This document shows, piece after piece, positions 8,466 to 16,302 of a stretch of 64,000 bases of DNA. The translations under genes were made by a program, and so were the position numbers. Origin of the DNA: Myxococcales bacterium (GTDB lineage Bacteria; Myxococcota_A; Polyangia; Polyangiales; Polyangiaceae); contig JADJKB010000003.1 in assembly GCA_016706225.1 (NCBI GenBank), positions 1-64,000 on the forward strand. Direction: 5' to 3'. Numbering within the stretch: position 1 is the first letter of the stretch; each line of letters opens with the position of its first letter. The notes under the pieces are model-generated. The model was not told the DNA's origin, did not search any database, and was given only the letters and a program-made list of their open reading frames with translations.

Positions 8466-9339
8466 CGAGCTCGCCGATGAAGAGCGTGCGGCCGCTCTTC
8501 GGAACCAGGACGGCGCCCGTGCAGTCCTCTCGCCCCTGGAGAAAGTGGCGACCCGCTCGTGCGCCCAGCAGGAAGGCCGTCTTCGCGAGCACGTCCGCCA
8601 GCTCCGCGGTCGCAGCAACGACGGTCGCCTGCAGCAGATCGTTTGCCGACGAACTCTGCGTTCGCGGATCGATCAAGTGGTGAGCAACCCCGGATCCGAC
8701 TCGCCACCGTCGACGGTTCGCCGCGCTCGTGGCGACGGCGGCATCGGAAACGGCCAGCGTGGCGAGCGTGCGGGCTGGATCTACCGGATCTTCGAGGTCC
8801 ACCCGCCACCCGTCGCCGGTGGCTCCCGAGCCACGCAAGACCACATCGCCACCGGCATCGATGGCGCCCGAGCGACCCAGATGAAGCGCAGCGAGATCCA
8901 GGGTGGACCCCTTCGCCATGCCGCCCAGATCGAGCTGCACGTGACGAGGGCGCCAGACGGTGCGGGTGTCCTGTTCGAGCACGACGTCCGCGAACAGGCC
9001 TCGACGCGGCGGAGTATTCGCGCACTCTCGGTCGAGCGCTCCCGGCGTGAAAGACCGATCATAACCCAGGGCGCGGAGGGTTGCGCAGATCGCTGGATCG
9101 AAGAGCCCGTCGGTCATCTCCACGTAGGCGCGTGCCCGTTCGAGCATCTCGAAGAGCTCCCCAGAGGCGACGAAGGGACCCTCGGCCCGGTTCAGTGCCG
9201 ACAGCTCGCTGCCGTCGCTGAATCTGCTGAAGCGCCTGTCCGCGGCGGCGAAGGTGGCAGCAACCTGCGCGGCCGTCACCTCTTCGTCGTCGCAAGCGCT
9301 CACCAGGACATCGGTGTTCATCGCCCGGAACGTGAACAT
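8440..9339 (-). CDS. apbE: FAD:protein FMN transferase (ApbE)
   Basis: A protein of 299 residues starting MFTFRAMNTDVLVSACDDEE. The ApbE fold is shown by the MxT opening, DLGGMAKGSTLD, the conserved IDAGGDVVLRG box and HHLIDPRT near the C-terminus. ApbE uses FAD to attach FMN covalently to a Ser/Thr in target proteins of membrane redox systems. No signal peptide is visible. The start ATG is chosen because CAGGAG stands eight bases ahead and the upstream gene ends in an overlapping TGATG. No flavinylation target motif was found in the operon, so the target is probably elsewhere or unrecognised. Confidence 0.85.
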   Translation of the reverse strand: MFTFRAMNTDVLVSACDDEEVTAAQVAATFAAADRRFSRFSDGSELSALNRAEGPFVASGELFEMLERARAYVEMTDGLFDPAICATLRALGYDRSFTPGALDRECANTPPRRGLFADVVLEQDTRTVWRPRHVQLDLGGMAKGSTLDLAALHLGRSGAIDAGGDVVLRGSGATGDGWRVDLEDPVDPARTLATLAVSDAAVATSAANRRRWRVGSGVAHHLIDPRTQSSSANDLLQATVVAATAELADVLAKTAFLLGARAGRHFLQGREDCTGAVLVPKSGRTLFIGELDVREVARA

Positions 9340-9707
9340 CACGAGCTCCTGGTCCGAACGCGACCCGGGCGCGACGGTGAGACGCGCACCGGGCGCGTGA
9401 CCGCGCGCGCGTCCGCCAACGACACCGCGCCGCGTTCGGCGATGTGCCAGCCGACCGGAACCTGCACGGCAGGCCTCGCCGCGGGCAAAAGGTCCTGGTA
9501 CCACATCGCAACTTGCCGCTGGACGGTCGGAGCCGGCCCCGGCGCGACACGAGAACGCTCGGCAGCGCGTGTGGGTACGCGGGCGCCGAACGCCCACCAT
9601 GCCAGGACGTAGACGCTCGCGAGGCAAGCGATCAGGTAGAGCCTCAGGTTCGGCGCTCCCGTCGACCGCTTGGGGGACAAGGGCCGCCGCTCAGTCCTCG
9701 TCGTCAC
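9339..9707 (-). CDS. Small membrane-anchored protein of the ApbE operon
   Basis: A protein of 122 residues with a GTG start overlapping the end of the previous gene. A basic N-terminus leads into one membrane helix (LRLYLIACLASVYVLAWWAF) and then a soluble, Pro/Arg-rich part with the segment VQRQVAMWYQDLLPAARPAV. The stop overlaps the ApbE ATG (TGATG). Not recognised as a known family. Its position suggests a partner of the ApbE/haem protein module, perhaps a structural subunit of a membrane redox complex. Confidence 0.6.
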   Translation of the reverse strand: MTTRTERRPLSPKRSTGAPNLRLYLIACLASVYVLAWWAFGARVPTRAAERSRVAPGPAPTVQRQVAMWYQDLLPAARPAVQVPVGWHIAERGAVSLADARAVTRPVRVSPSRPGRVRTRSS

Positions 9708-10074
9708 GTTCGTCCTCGTCCCGGTGATCCCGATGGTGCCTTCGCTCGCCAACGTCGTCGCTGTCGTGCTCGTGCGGCTCGGCGGTCGCTGCGATGAATG
9801 CCTCCGATCCCGCCTGGGCCAGCGTGGTCTGCGGCGGCTCGCGCTGCGAGTCCGGGGCGATGGGAACGAACACGACGCCCGCCGCCGGCCGGGGAGTGGG
9901 CGCGGCTTCCGCAGTTTCTGCCGTCGTGGCCGGCTCGGTCTGGGCCAGTACGGCTGCGCGGTTCGGCACGAAGTAGCCCCCGAGCGCGGCCGCGGTGACC
10001 CCGATCGCCAGCGTGACGGCGGCCGTTGCAACTACCGTCACTGTGGTCCGACCACCTATTTGCTCTTCAGACAT
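9691..10074 (-). CDS. Membrane-anchored protein with His/Asp-rich tail
   Basis: A protein of 127 residues, MSEEQIGGRTTVTVVATAAV, with one N-terminal membrane helix. A Pro/Ala/Thr-rich linker follows, then a C-terminal tail very rich in His, Asp, Glu and Arg (EPHEHDSDDVGE, HHRDHRDEDERDDED). AAAGGAG precedes the ATG. First gene of a four-gene overlapping operon with ApbE and the haem membrane protein. A His/Asp tail could bind metal ions outside the membrane, but this is inference. No family is recognised. Confidence 0.65.
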   Translation of the reverse strand: MSEEQIGGRTTVTVVATAAVTLAIGVTAAALGGYFVPNRAAVLAQTEPATTAETAEAAPTPRPAAGVVFVPIAPDSQREPPQTTLAQAGSEAFIAATAEPHEHDSDDVGERRHHRDHRDEDERDDED

Positions 10075-10148
10075 GTCGATCTCCTTTCGAGGTTTGGGCC
10101 GAATCCGACCCGCGTGTCTTCAACGTTCCACTTGTCGAACTGACGCGT

Positions 10149-10388
10149 TCACAGGTGTGAGGTCCTCGCGGTTTCAGCGGTTTGGCGGCCGCTCATCCGC
10201 CGGATGACGGAGCCGTCGGCATGCCTGTGACCCGAGAGCTGACCGGTGCGGCTGCGCCTGGAGCCGGAACTGCGGGCGCCGAGTGCACCCACAGGGAGCA
10301 CTACGACGAGCACGCCAGCGAGCGGCATCAGGATGCCCGATGCCACCGGGACGTGAACCAGGTTGGGGTGAAAAAACAGCGCGTCCAT
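10149..10388 (-). CDS. Small membrane protein, DUF2231-like N-terminus, uncertain
   Basis: Seventy-nine residues beginning MDALFFHPNLVHVPVASGIL, which resembles the HP-x-LVH-x-P opening of DUF2231 membrane proteins, with one hydrophobic stretch (PLAGVLVVVLPVGALG). The rest is Arg/Ser-rich and gives no family. DUF2231 members usually have four helices, so this would be truncated. It ends shortly before the ApbE operon on the same strand. Confidence 0.35.
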   Translation of the reverse strand: MDALFFHPNLVHVPVASGILMPLAGVLVVVLPVGALGARSSGSRRSRTGQLSGHRHADGSVIRRMSGRQTAETARTSHL

Positions 10389-10482
10389 CTTGGAACCGTC
10401 TTGCACGATCGCCGGTCCGAACATGGCAGCGCAGGCGGGCGAGAACCATCCGCTGTGCGTGATATGCTAGGAGTTCGACCGG

Positions 10483-11049
10483 TTGGAACGCCGAGAGCTC
10501 ACATCCGAAGGACGACTCCTGGGCGCCGCGCTCGCGGCCTTCTTGGTGATCGCGCTCGTCGCGGCCATCGACCTCCTTTCAGACTTGGGCGACGGCATGA
10601 CGATCGGTCACGTTGTTGCCGAAGGCGCAGTGTTCGGCGTCGGGTTGGGCGGCGCCATTTTCATGGCGCGCCACCTCCTGGGTGTCGTCCGAAACGAGCG
10701 CGCTGCCCGAGAAGACGCGCTCGCCCTGGCTAGGCGACTCGAGCTCACTGAAGCGGAGGCCACCCGGTGGCGGGACGAAGCACGCGCGTTGCTCGACGGA
10801 CTTGGCGCCGCGCTCGACCGCCAGTTCGAACGTTGGGCGCTGTCGCCGGCCGAGAAGGAGGTGGCGCTGCTGCTCCTGAAAGGGCTCAGCCACAAGGAGG
10901 TCGCGGACGTCCGCTCGATCACCGACGCGACGGCAAGGCAGCAAGCGCGCGCCGTCTACAAGAAAGCCGGTCTCTCGGGCCGGAACGATCTCGCCGCCTT
11001 CTTTCTCGAGGATCTCCTGCTTCCCCGCACAATCGAGCCTCGGGACTGA
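10483..11049 (+). CDS. Membrane-tethered LuxR-type regulator
   Basis: A protein of 188 residues starting at a TTG with AGGAG nine bases ahead. Two membrane helices (GAALAAFLVIALVAAIDLL and AEGAVFGVGLGGAIFMARHL) are followed by a coiled-coil region of about 40 residues and a C-terminal LuxR helix-turn-helix: LSPAEKEVALLLLKGLSHKE, then ARAVYKKAGLSGRNDLAAFF. The layout is that of a membrane-anchored one-component regulator with no receiver domain. It is divergent from the small gene before the ApbE operon and may respond to an envelope or redox signal; that is inference. Confidence 0.7.
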   Translation: MERRELTSEGRLLGAALAAFLVIALVAAIDLLSDLGDGMTIGHVVAEGAVFGVGLGGAIFMARHLLGVVRNERAAREDALALARRLELTEAEATRWRDEARALLDGLGAALDRQFERWALSPAEKEVALLLLKGLSHKEVADVRSITDATARQQARAVYKKAGLSGRNDLAAFFLEDLLLPRTIEPRD

Positions 11050-11132
11050 TGCGTGGTCGTCCGCTCAGACCCGCCCGACGGTGACCGGGCAACCTGCCAT
11101 CGTGCAGGCTCGGTCCTGCGCTTTGCGACCGC

Positions 11133-11792
11133 GTGATCCGCGAGGCGCCGGGGATCACGCTGGACGTCCGCCTGCCTCACCGCGCCGACTTCTTCGGTCG
11201 GCTCGAGGCCGGCAGGGCGGACGTCGTGATCCACGCCTGCCTCGAGCCGCCGGCGGGCCTCTGCGGTCTCGGGCTCGTGCGCGACCGCTTCGCCTGCGCC
11301 GTGCGGAAGGGACATCCCGACGCGCCCAAGAAGAAGAGGATGTCGCTCGAGACCTACGCCGCACTTCCACACTGCCTGATCGCCGTCAGCGACGAGGCGC
11401 AGGTCGGCTCCGTCGATCTGGCGCTCGAGGAGCACGGGCTGCGCCGCCACGTTGCCTGCCGCGTACGCTCCTTCCTCGCCGCGCCGATGATCGTGGCGCA
11501 GTCCGATGCGATCCTCACTGGCCCCGCGCGGCTCCTGCGCTGGTTTGCCGAGCGCTACCCGCTCGAGGTGTTCGATGCGCCGGTCTCGGTGCACGACTTC
11601 GAGTACATCGCACTGTGGCACGAGCGCTTCGAGCGCGAGCCCGCGCACGCTTGGCTCCGCGGCGTGCTCGTGGCCGCCGCCAAGCCCCACCGACCCGACA
11701 CTCGGGACCGCGACTGGCGCGAGCTCTGGGGCCACGCCGAGTCTCCGCGCCGACGCAAGATCCAGCGAGGCACAGTCGGCCCTGTCATCTGA
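11133..11792 (+). pseudogene. Headless LysR regulator: substrate-binding domain only
   Basis: The sequence corresponds to the C-terminal effector domain of a LysR regulator: REAPGITLDVRLPHRADFF, ADVVIHACLEPPAGL, GLVRDRFACAVRKGHPD, and SDAILTGPARLLRWFAERYP near the end. The N-terminal winged helix (about 60-90 residues) that binds DNA is absent, and the 80 bases upstream do not restore it. Such a product could not act as a normal regulator. A SnoaL-like gene follows on the same strand after 188 bases and may once have been its target or neighbour. Confidence 0.65.
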
Positions 11793-11980
11793 CGGTGTCT
11801 GTAATGCACGCTTCCCTCGGCCCTCGAGCCGGACACTCCGTCGTTTGGGTGATCGGGTCGGCGCGGCGAGGGGGCTTGCGAAAGAAAGTGAAGGGCGCCT
11901 GTAACGATCGGTCGGCCGCTCGCACATCCCTCCAACACCCGGCGCACGACGCGCCCGGCAAGCCAACAATGGAGATGAGC

Positions 11981-12376
11981 ATGAGCAACCACGAGAACCT
12001 GGACACCGTGAAGCGCCTGTACGCTGCGTTCGGAACGGGGGACCTTTCGAGCCTTCTCGGTACACTCGACACCGCCATCGAATGGGCGGTGCCCGGAGCC
12101 GCGCCCTGGTCGGGTGAGGGGAGCGGGCACGAGCACGTCCAGCGCTTCTTCCAGGCGTTTGGCACGAACGCCTCGCTGAAGACCTTCGAGCCTCGGACCT
12201 TCGTCACCGACGGCGACCAGGTCGTGGTGATGGGCTACGAGGAGGGCACGGCGCGCAACACCGGTCGCGACTGGAAGGCCCACTTCACCCACGTCTTCAC
12301 GATCGGAGGCGGCAAGATCACCGCCCATCGCGAGTACGTGGACACCCAGGCCATCGCCGACGCGTTCCGCGCCTGA
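11981..12376 (+). CDS. SnoaL-like / NTF2-fold protein
   Basis: A protein of 131 residues starting MSNHENLDTVKRLYAAFGTG and ending in DTQAIADAFRA. The pattern (VKRLYAAFGTGD, IEWAVPGA, HEHVQRFFQAF, FTHVFTIGGGKITAHREY) is typical of SnoaL/YybH nuclear-transport-factor-2-like proteins, which are small cone-shaped enzymes or binding proteins. GGAG six bases ahead of the third of three in-frame ATGs decides the start. The substrate cannot be told. The region from 11793 to 11980 contains no supported gene. Confidence 0.8.
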   Translation: MSNHENLDTVKRLYAAFGTGDLSSLLGTLDTAIEWAVPGAAPWSGEGSGHEHVQRFFQAFGTNASLKTFEPRTFVTDGDQVVVMGYEEGTARNTGRDWKAHFTHVFTIGGGKITAHREYVDTQAIADAFRA

Positions 12377-12383
12377 GCCCGGA

Positions 12384-12998
12384 TCAACGACCGGCGCGTC
12401 GCTCTCGCTCGGCGTCGTCGAGCGAATCCCACGGGCGGTGGTGGTAGTAGTAGGGCCCCGCCTCGTGAGAACCGCCCGGCCCGCGCGCGGTAAGGCGGAT
12501 CTCGATCTCGAGCGGCGGGAAACTGCGGTTCATGGCGCCGGGTGCGATCAGCACGAGATCGCCGGTCCGCTGGTCGACGGGCGCGTCGGTGAGCTCCATC
12601 TGGATGACCTGATCGGTGGCCAGGACCGTGCCGTGGAAGTGCACGTCGACCGACGTGACGCCTTCGAGTCCGCCGTAGCGGGTGACCAGCAATGCGTCCG
12701 TGGGGCCTGCCGTGCAGTGTACGTGCTCGTTTGGATCGGTGCGGTACTCGCGCACGACGATGCTCTGGGCGCGCGCGCGCTCGACCATCGCCATCGTGGT
12801 GCTTGCCATGAGCTGGCCGCCATGAACCACGTCGCGAAGGCCCTGGTCGAGTCGCAACACGATCTCGAGCTGTAGGGTGCAGTGCGCGCACGAAAAGTAG
12901 TGGGCCTCGACGCGCTCGGCTTCGTCCTCCAGCAGCTCACGCGCGTGGTAGGCGATCAGCACATCGAAGGGGATCGGGGTTTGACACGGGAGGGTCAT
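12384..12998 (-). CDS. Zinc-finger anti-sigma-like protein with C-terminal domain
   Basis: A protein of 204 residues. The N-terminus has the zinc-anti-sigma motif H33-x3-C37-x2-C40 (AHYFSCAHC), as in RsrA/ChrR-type anti-sigma factors. No membrane helix is visible. The remainder (about residues 60-200) is a soluble beta-rich domain of unknown type with VDVHFHGTVLATDQ and DLVLIAPGAMNRSFPP. Its start overlaps the end of the sigma-factor gene by four bases (ATGA), the usual arrangement of an ECF sigma and its inhibitor. It probably holds the sigma factor until a redox or other signal appears. Confidence 0.75.
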   Translation of the reverse strand: MTLPCQTPIPFDVLIAYHARELLEDEAERVEAHYFSCAHCTLQLEIVLRLDQGLRDVVHGGQLMASTTMAMVERARAQSIVVREYRTDPNEHVHCTAGPTDALLVTRYGGLEGVTSVDVHFHGTVLATDQVIQMELTDAPVDQRTGDLVLIAPGAMNRSFPPLEIEIRLTARGPGGSHEAGPYYYHHRPWDSLDDAERERRAGR

Positions 12999-13570
12999 CG
13001 GAGCACCTCCTCGGCGCCCAGCGCCATGCAGCTCCGCAGGCGCGCGAGCGCGCGGTGGCGCGTGACCCGCACGTTGCCTGCCTGCATCCCGAGCGCGAGC
13101 CCGACCTCGTCGGCGCTCTCTTCGTGGAAGAAGGTCAAGGAGACGACCGTGCGCTCGCGCTCGGCGAGGCCTTTCAGGCACTCGGCAAGCCTCGCGAGCT
13201 CCAGCGGGTCGGGGCGTGTTTCGGCGAGCGGGCAAGGCAGCTCCGCATCGAGCTCGACGGGCTGCTCCTTCGGGCGCGACATCTCACGCGTCACCATGCG
13301 CGCCGTCCCGAGGACAAAGGAGTCGATGCGATCGGGCTCGCGGACCTGACCGCTGCGCAGCTTCGAGAGCACGACGAGCATCACTCGCTGCACCAGATCG
13401 TCCACGGCGCTCTTGTCGCGCAAGCGACTCCGCCCGTAGAGCCGCACCCGGCGCCCGAAGCGCCGGCACAGCTCCGCCTCCGCGGGCGCGCTTCCCAGAG
13501 CGCCGGCGCCGATGACAGCGCTCGCGAGCTCCGCGTCGCTTGCCAGCGCCATCGCGAGGTGGACGGCCAT
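12995..13570 (-). CDS. ECF-type RNA polymerase sigma factor
   Basis: A protein of 191 residues. Region 2 is seen in RRFGRRVRLYGRSRLRDKSA, followed by VDDLVQRVMLVVLSKLRSG. Region 4 is seen in LAERERTVVSLTFFHEESAD, then EVGLALGMQAGNVRVTRHRA. The start is taken at MAVHLAMALASDAELAS (13570) with AGAG ahead; MALASDAE six codons later is an alternative. It forms a four-base overlap with a zinc-finger anti-sigma-like gene. The target promoter is unknown. Confidence 0.8.
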   Translation of the reverse strand: MAVHLAMALASDAELASAVIGAGALGSAPAEAELCRRFGRRVRLYGRSRLRDKSAVDDLVQRVMLVVLSKLRSGQVREPDRIDSFVLGTARMVTREMSRPKEQPVELDAELPCPLAETRPDPLELARLAECLKGLAERERTVVSLTFFHEESADEVGLALGMQAGNVRVTRHRALARLRSCMALGAEEVLR

Positions 13571-13720
13571 CGATTGGCACTCTAGTACGTGAGCTCGCGT
13601 GACCGCCACAGCGGCGGCGAGTCCCGGCAACCCCTCGCGCCCGAGGCGCGCCCGAGGTCGTCCGGGCGCGCTCGGGCGCGTCGGTGACAAGCCATGGCAC
13701 TTTCGTCGTATCGTCTGCCC

Positions 13721-14551
13721 ATGAAGCTTCAAACGAAGGCGCTCGTCGTCGTCATCGCGACGCTCGGAGTCCAGCTCCGCGTGGGCACCGCTCGCGCCGA
13801 CGCCGTGCCGCCGCCACCGGCCAGCTGTCCCAAGGGGCAGGTCGGCATCACCGATCACGGCGGCCCCAGATGCGTGCCGGAGGCGCCCAAGAACTGCGCA
13901 CCCGGCTATCGCGGCGAGCTGGGCGGGCGCTGTGTGCTCGCGACCTGTTCTTCGGACAACCACTGTGAGGGCGGACGACTTTGCTTTCAGATCGACACCT
14001 GTCAGGAGTTTCGCGAGCTACATTGGACGGGTTGGGGCTGGAGCGCACAGCGGCCCGCCTCGCGTGATTCCTTCCTCGCCGGACCTCCGCGGCCGCAGCC
14101 CAGCGGCCCGCCCGAGAAGGCTTGGGTCAATCTCCACATCTGCGGCCAAGACGGTCCCTGCAACGCTCCAGCCGAATGCCGTCCCACAGGGTTGTGTTAT
14201 CCGCCCGGCTCGGTCGGCAAGACCAAGGCCAAGGTCGTCGACGGGACCGCGCCCGAAACTCCGGCAACATCGGGCAGCGCGGGGGCGGGAGGCACGCCCA
14301 CCAACGAGACGCCTCCAGACGCACCTGCCGGCACGAGCGGCGCCGAGGCCACGCCTGACCCCTCCGCTCCGCGAACCCGACCTGACACGTCTAGCAACGA
14401 CAGCGCTGGTTGCCGCAGGGGTTGTTCGATGGCGGCGACGCGATCTCCCGTGGGATGGCTCGGGCTGGCTGTCTTGGCCTTCCTCGGGTCGTTGCGGCGC
14501 GGGCGGCGCGTTGCGAGGCGTTCGCGACGACGCCCGACATCGCAGACGTAG
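13721..14551 (+). CDS. Secreted Cys-rich protein with MYXO-CTERM-like tail
   Basis: A protein of 276 residues with a signal peptide (MKLQTKALVVVIATLGVQLR). The mature part is rich in Cys (about 14) and Pro, for example CPKGQVGITDHGGPRC and CSSDNHCEGGRLCFQ. A long Thr/Pro/Ala linker leads to the end CRRGCSMAATRSP, a hydrophobic helix (WLGLAVLAFLGSL) and an Arg-rich terminus. That Cys / hydrophobic / Arg order resembles the MYXO-CTERM sorting tail of myxobacteria, which is thought to anchor surface proteins. An in-frame ATG nine codons upstream (13694) is possible. Confidence 0.7.
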   Translation: MKLQTKALVVVIATLGVQLRVGTARADAVPPPPASCPKGQVGITDHGGPRCVPEAPKNCAPGYRGELGGRCVLATCSSDNHCEGGRLCFQIDTCQEFRELHWTGWGWSAQRPASRDSFLAGPPRPQPSGPPEKAWVNLHICGQDGPCNAPAECRPTGLCYPPGSVGKTKAKVVDGTAPETPATSGSAGAGGTPTNETPPDAPAGTSGAEATPDPSAPRTRPDTSSNDSAGCRRGCSMAATRSPVGWLGLAVLAFLGSLRRGRRVARRSRRRPTSQT

Positions 14552-14596
14552 AGGCGGCCCTCACCCGACGCGCTCGGATCGTTTTATGCTGGGCGC

Positions 14597-15277
14597 ATGG
14601 AAGCAATCCGGGTCACTCACTTCAGCGACGTGCTCTGCATCTGGGCCTACGTGGCGCAAAGCCGCGTCGACGAGCTCCGCTCGTCGCTCGGCAACACGGT
14701 GGCCATCGACGTCCGATTCTGCTCCGTGTTCGGCGACGCACGCGACAAGCTCGCGAAACGCTGGGCGGACCGCGGCGGCTTCTCGGGCTACGGAGCTCAC
14801 GTGCGCGATGTGACCGACGGCTACCCGCACGTGAGCGTGCATCCCGACATCTGGCGCAAGTTGCAGCCGGCCTCGTCGCTGGCGTGTCACCTCTTCTTGT
14901 GTGCCGTGCGACGGCTCGCCGCCGACGGCAAGCTAGAGGGCGGCGAGGAGCAGTTCAACCGTGTGTGCTGGACGCTGCGCGAGGCCTTCTTTCGTGATCT
15001 CCGGAACATCAGCACCCGCCGCGTGCAGCTCGAGATCGCCGAAGAGCTGCGCATCCCCAGCGAGCCGCTGCTGGCGTATCTCGACGACGGCGTCGCCCAC
15101 GCGGAGCTGGCGGGGGACTATGACCTTGCGCGGGAGCACAATGTGACCGTCAGCCCGACCTTGATCCTGAACGACGGCCGCCAGCGGCTGAACGGCAACG
15201 TGAGCTTCCGGGTCATCGAGGCCAACGTGCGCGAGTTGCTGCTGCAGAAAGAGTCCGAGCAAGCCTCGGCTTGCTGA
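14597..15277 (+). CDS. DsbA-family thioredoxin-fold oxidoreductase
   Basis: A protein of 226 residues. The pattern THFSDVLCIWAYVAQSRVDE at the start and TVSPTLILNDGRQRLNGNVS near the end (cis-Pro before Thr) matches the DsbA / 2-hydroxychromene-2-carboxylate isomerase-like superfamily. The active-site CxxC is reduced to a single Cys (VLCIWAY), as in FrnE-like and glutathione-S-transferase-kappa-like members, so disulfide exchange is not certain. No signal peptide, hence cytoplasmic. Its plus-strand end lies close to the minus-strand FHA gene. Confidence 0.75.
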   Translation: MEAIRVTHFSDVLCIWAYVAQSRVDELRSSLGNTVAIDVRFCSVFGDARDKLAKRWADRGGFSGYGAHVRDVTDGYPHVSVHPDIWRKLQPASSLACHLFLCAVRRLAADGKLEGGEEQFNRVCWTLREAFFRDLRNISTRRVQLEIAEELRIPSEPLLAYLDDGVAHAELAGDYDLAREHNVTVSPTLILNDGRQRLNGNVSFRVIEANVRELLLQKESEQASAC

Positions 15278-15287
15278 GCTAGCGAGC

Positions 15288-16121
15288 TCAGCGCATGGAC
15301 ACGAAGGCTCGCCACTGCTCGACCCGCTCCAGCGTGCCCGCCGCCGCCTGATCGACCGGCGGCGTCCTCAGGCGGAGTACGTACGCGTCCAGCAGCTGCC
15401 CGGACACACCAACCTGGCGCACGACCGGCTCGAGCAGATCGAGCTCGGTGACGTGCAGCGGCAGTGGCAGGCGAGTGGCAAGCTCGACCACGTAGTCGAC
15501 CCAGCGAACGGAGACGAGCGCTCGGGCGAGTCGAGCAGCCTGACGAAGCGCCGCATGGTCTCCACCGAGCTCGCGCGGAGCGCCGGTCTTCACTGCCAGG
15601 AGCACCTGCGACAACCACCCTTCGAGGACGCGCTCCGCGAGCGGGAGCTGCCCCTGTTCGAAGAACGGGTCCGCCGTCGCCTGCAGAACCTCGTGGGCCT
15701 GCGCAGGGATGGTCTGCAGATGCTGGGGTCCATGTTGGCTGGCCCCCGTTGGGGGCGCCGACGACCGGCTGACCCGGTACGGCGCCATGGGCGCCGGCGG
15801 AACGGCAGGGGCCGCCAGCTCCGATACCCGCAGCGCTTCGATGTTGAACTCGAGCGCCACCTCCCCGATCACGACGAAGTCAGCGTCAGTGAGGGCGCGG
15901 CGCTCCGCGATGCGCGCGCCGTTCAGGAACGTGCCGTTTGGCGTCGTGAGATCCTCGATACTGGCGCCGCCTTCTTCCACGACCAAACGAGCATGCTGGC
16001 GCGACACGAGGCCACTACCAAGCACGACGGTACACTCGGGGCCACGTCCGATCAGGTAGATCCCCGGCGGAAGCTCGATCAATCCGGTAGGAGTGTCCAG
16101 TCGGACTCGCACTCTCGTCAT
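15288..16121 (-). CDS. FHA-domain protein
   Basis: A protein of 277 residues. The N-terminal forkhead-associated domain (about residues 10-85) shows YLIGRGPECTVVLGSGLVSR, QHARLVVEEGGASIEDL and NGTFLNGARI, with the Arg, Ser-Arg-x-His and Asn-Gly residues that bind phosphothreonine. A Pro/Ser linker and an unassigned helical domain (about residues 140-277) follow. FHA proteins read Ser/Thr kinase signals, and a kinase lies a few kilobases away on the same strand. The ATG at 16121 was taken because the domain begins directly after it. Confidence 0.8.
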   Translation of the reverse strand: MTRVRVRLDTPTGLIELPPGIYLIGRGPECTVVLGSGLVSRQHARLVVEEGGASIEDLTTPNGTFLNGARIAERRALTDADFVVIGEVALEFNIEALRVSELAAPAVPPAPMAPYRVSRSSAPPTGASQHGPQHLQTIPAQAHEVLQATADPFFEQGQLPLAERVLEGWLSQVLLAVKTGAPRELGGDHAALRQAARLARALVSVRWVDYVVELATRLPLPLHVTELDLLEPVVRQVGVSGQLLDAYVLRLRTPPVDQAAAGTLERVEQWRAFVSMR

Positions 16122-16302
16122 GAGCAAGATGATCGCTGCGGTCCCGCGACCCCGACCACCGCAAGGTTCTACCAGAGCCGGCATCCGCTGAGAAATCTGG
16201 GGGAGAAACGGCGCTCCGCCTTGAAATTTGCGCTGCGCGCGCGCCCTGGAGCCGACGCCTTCGCGCAACCGCTCGTGTCGAGCTAACCTCCCCGCCGTCG
16301 TG

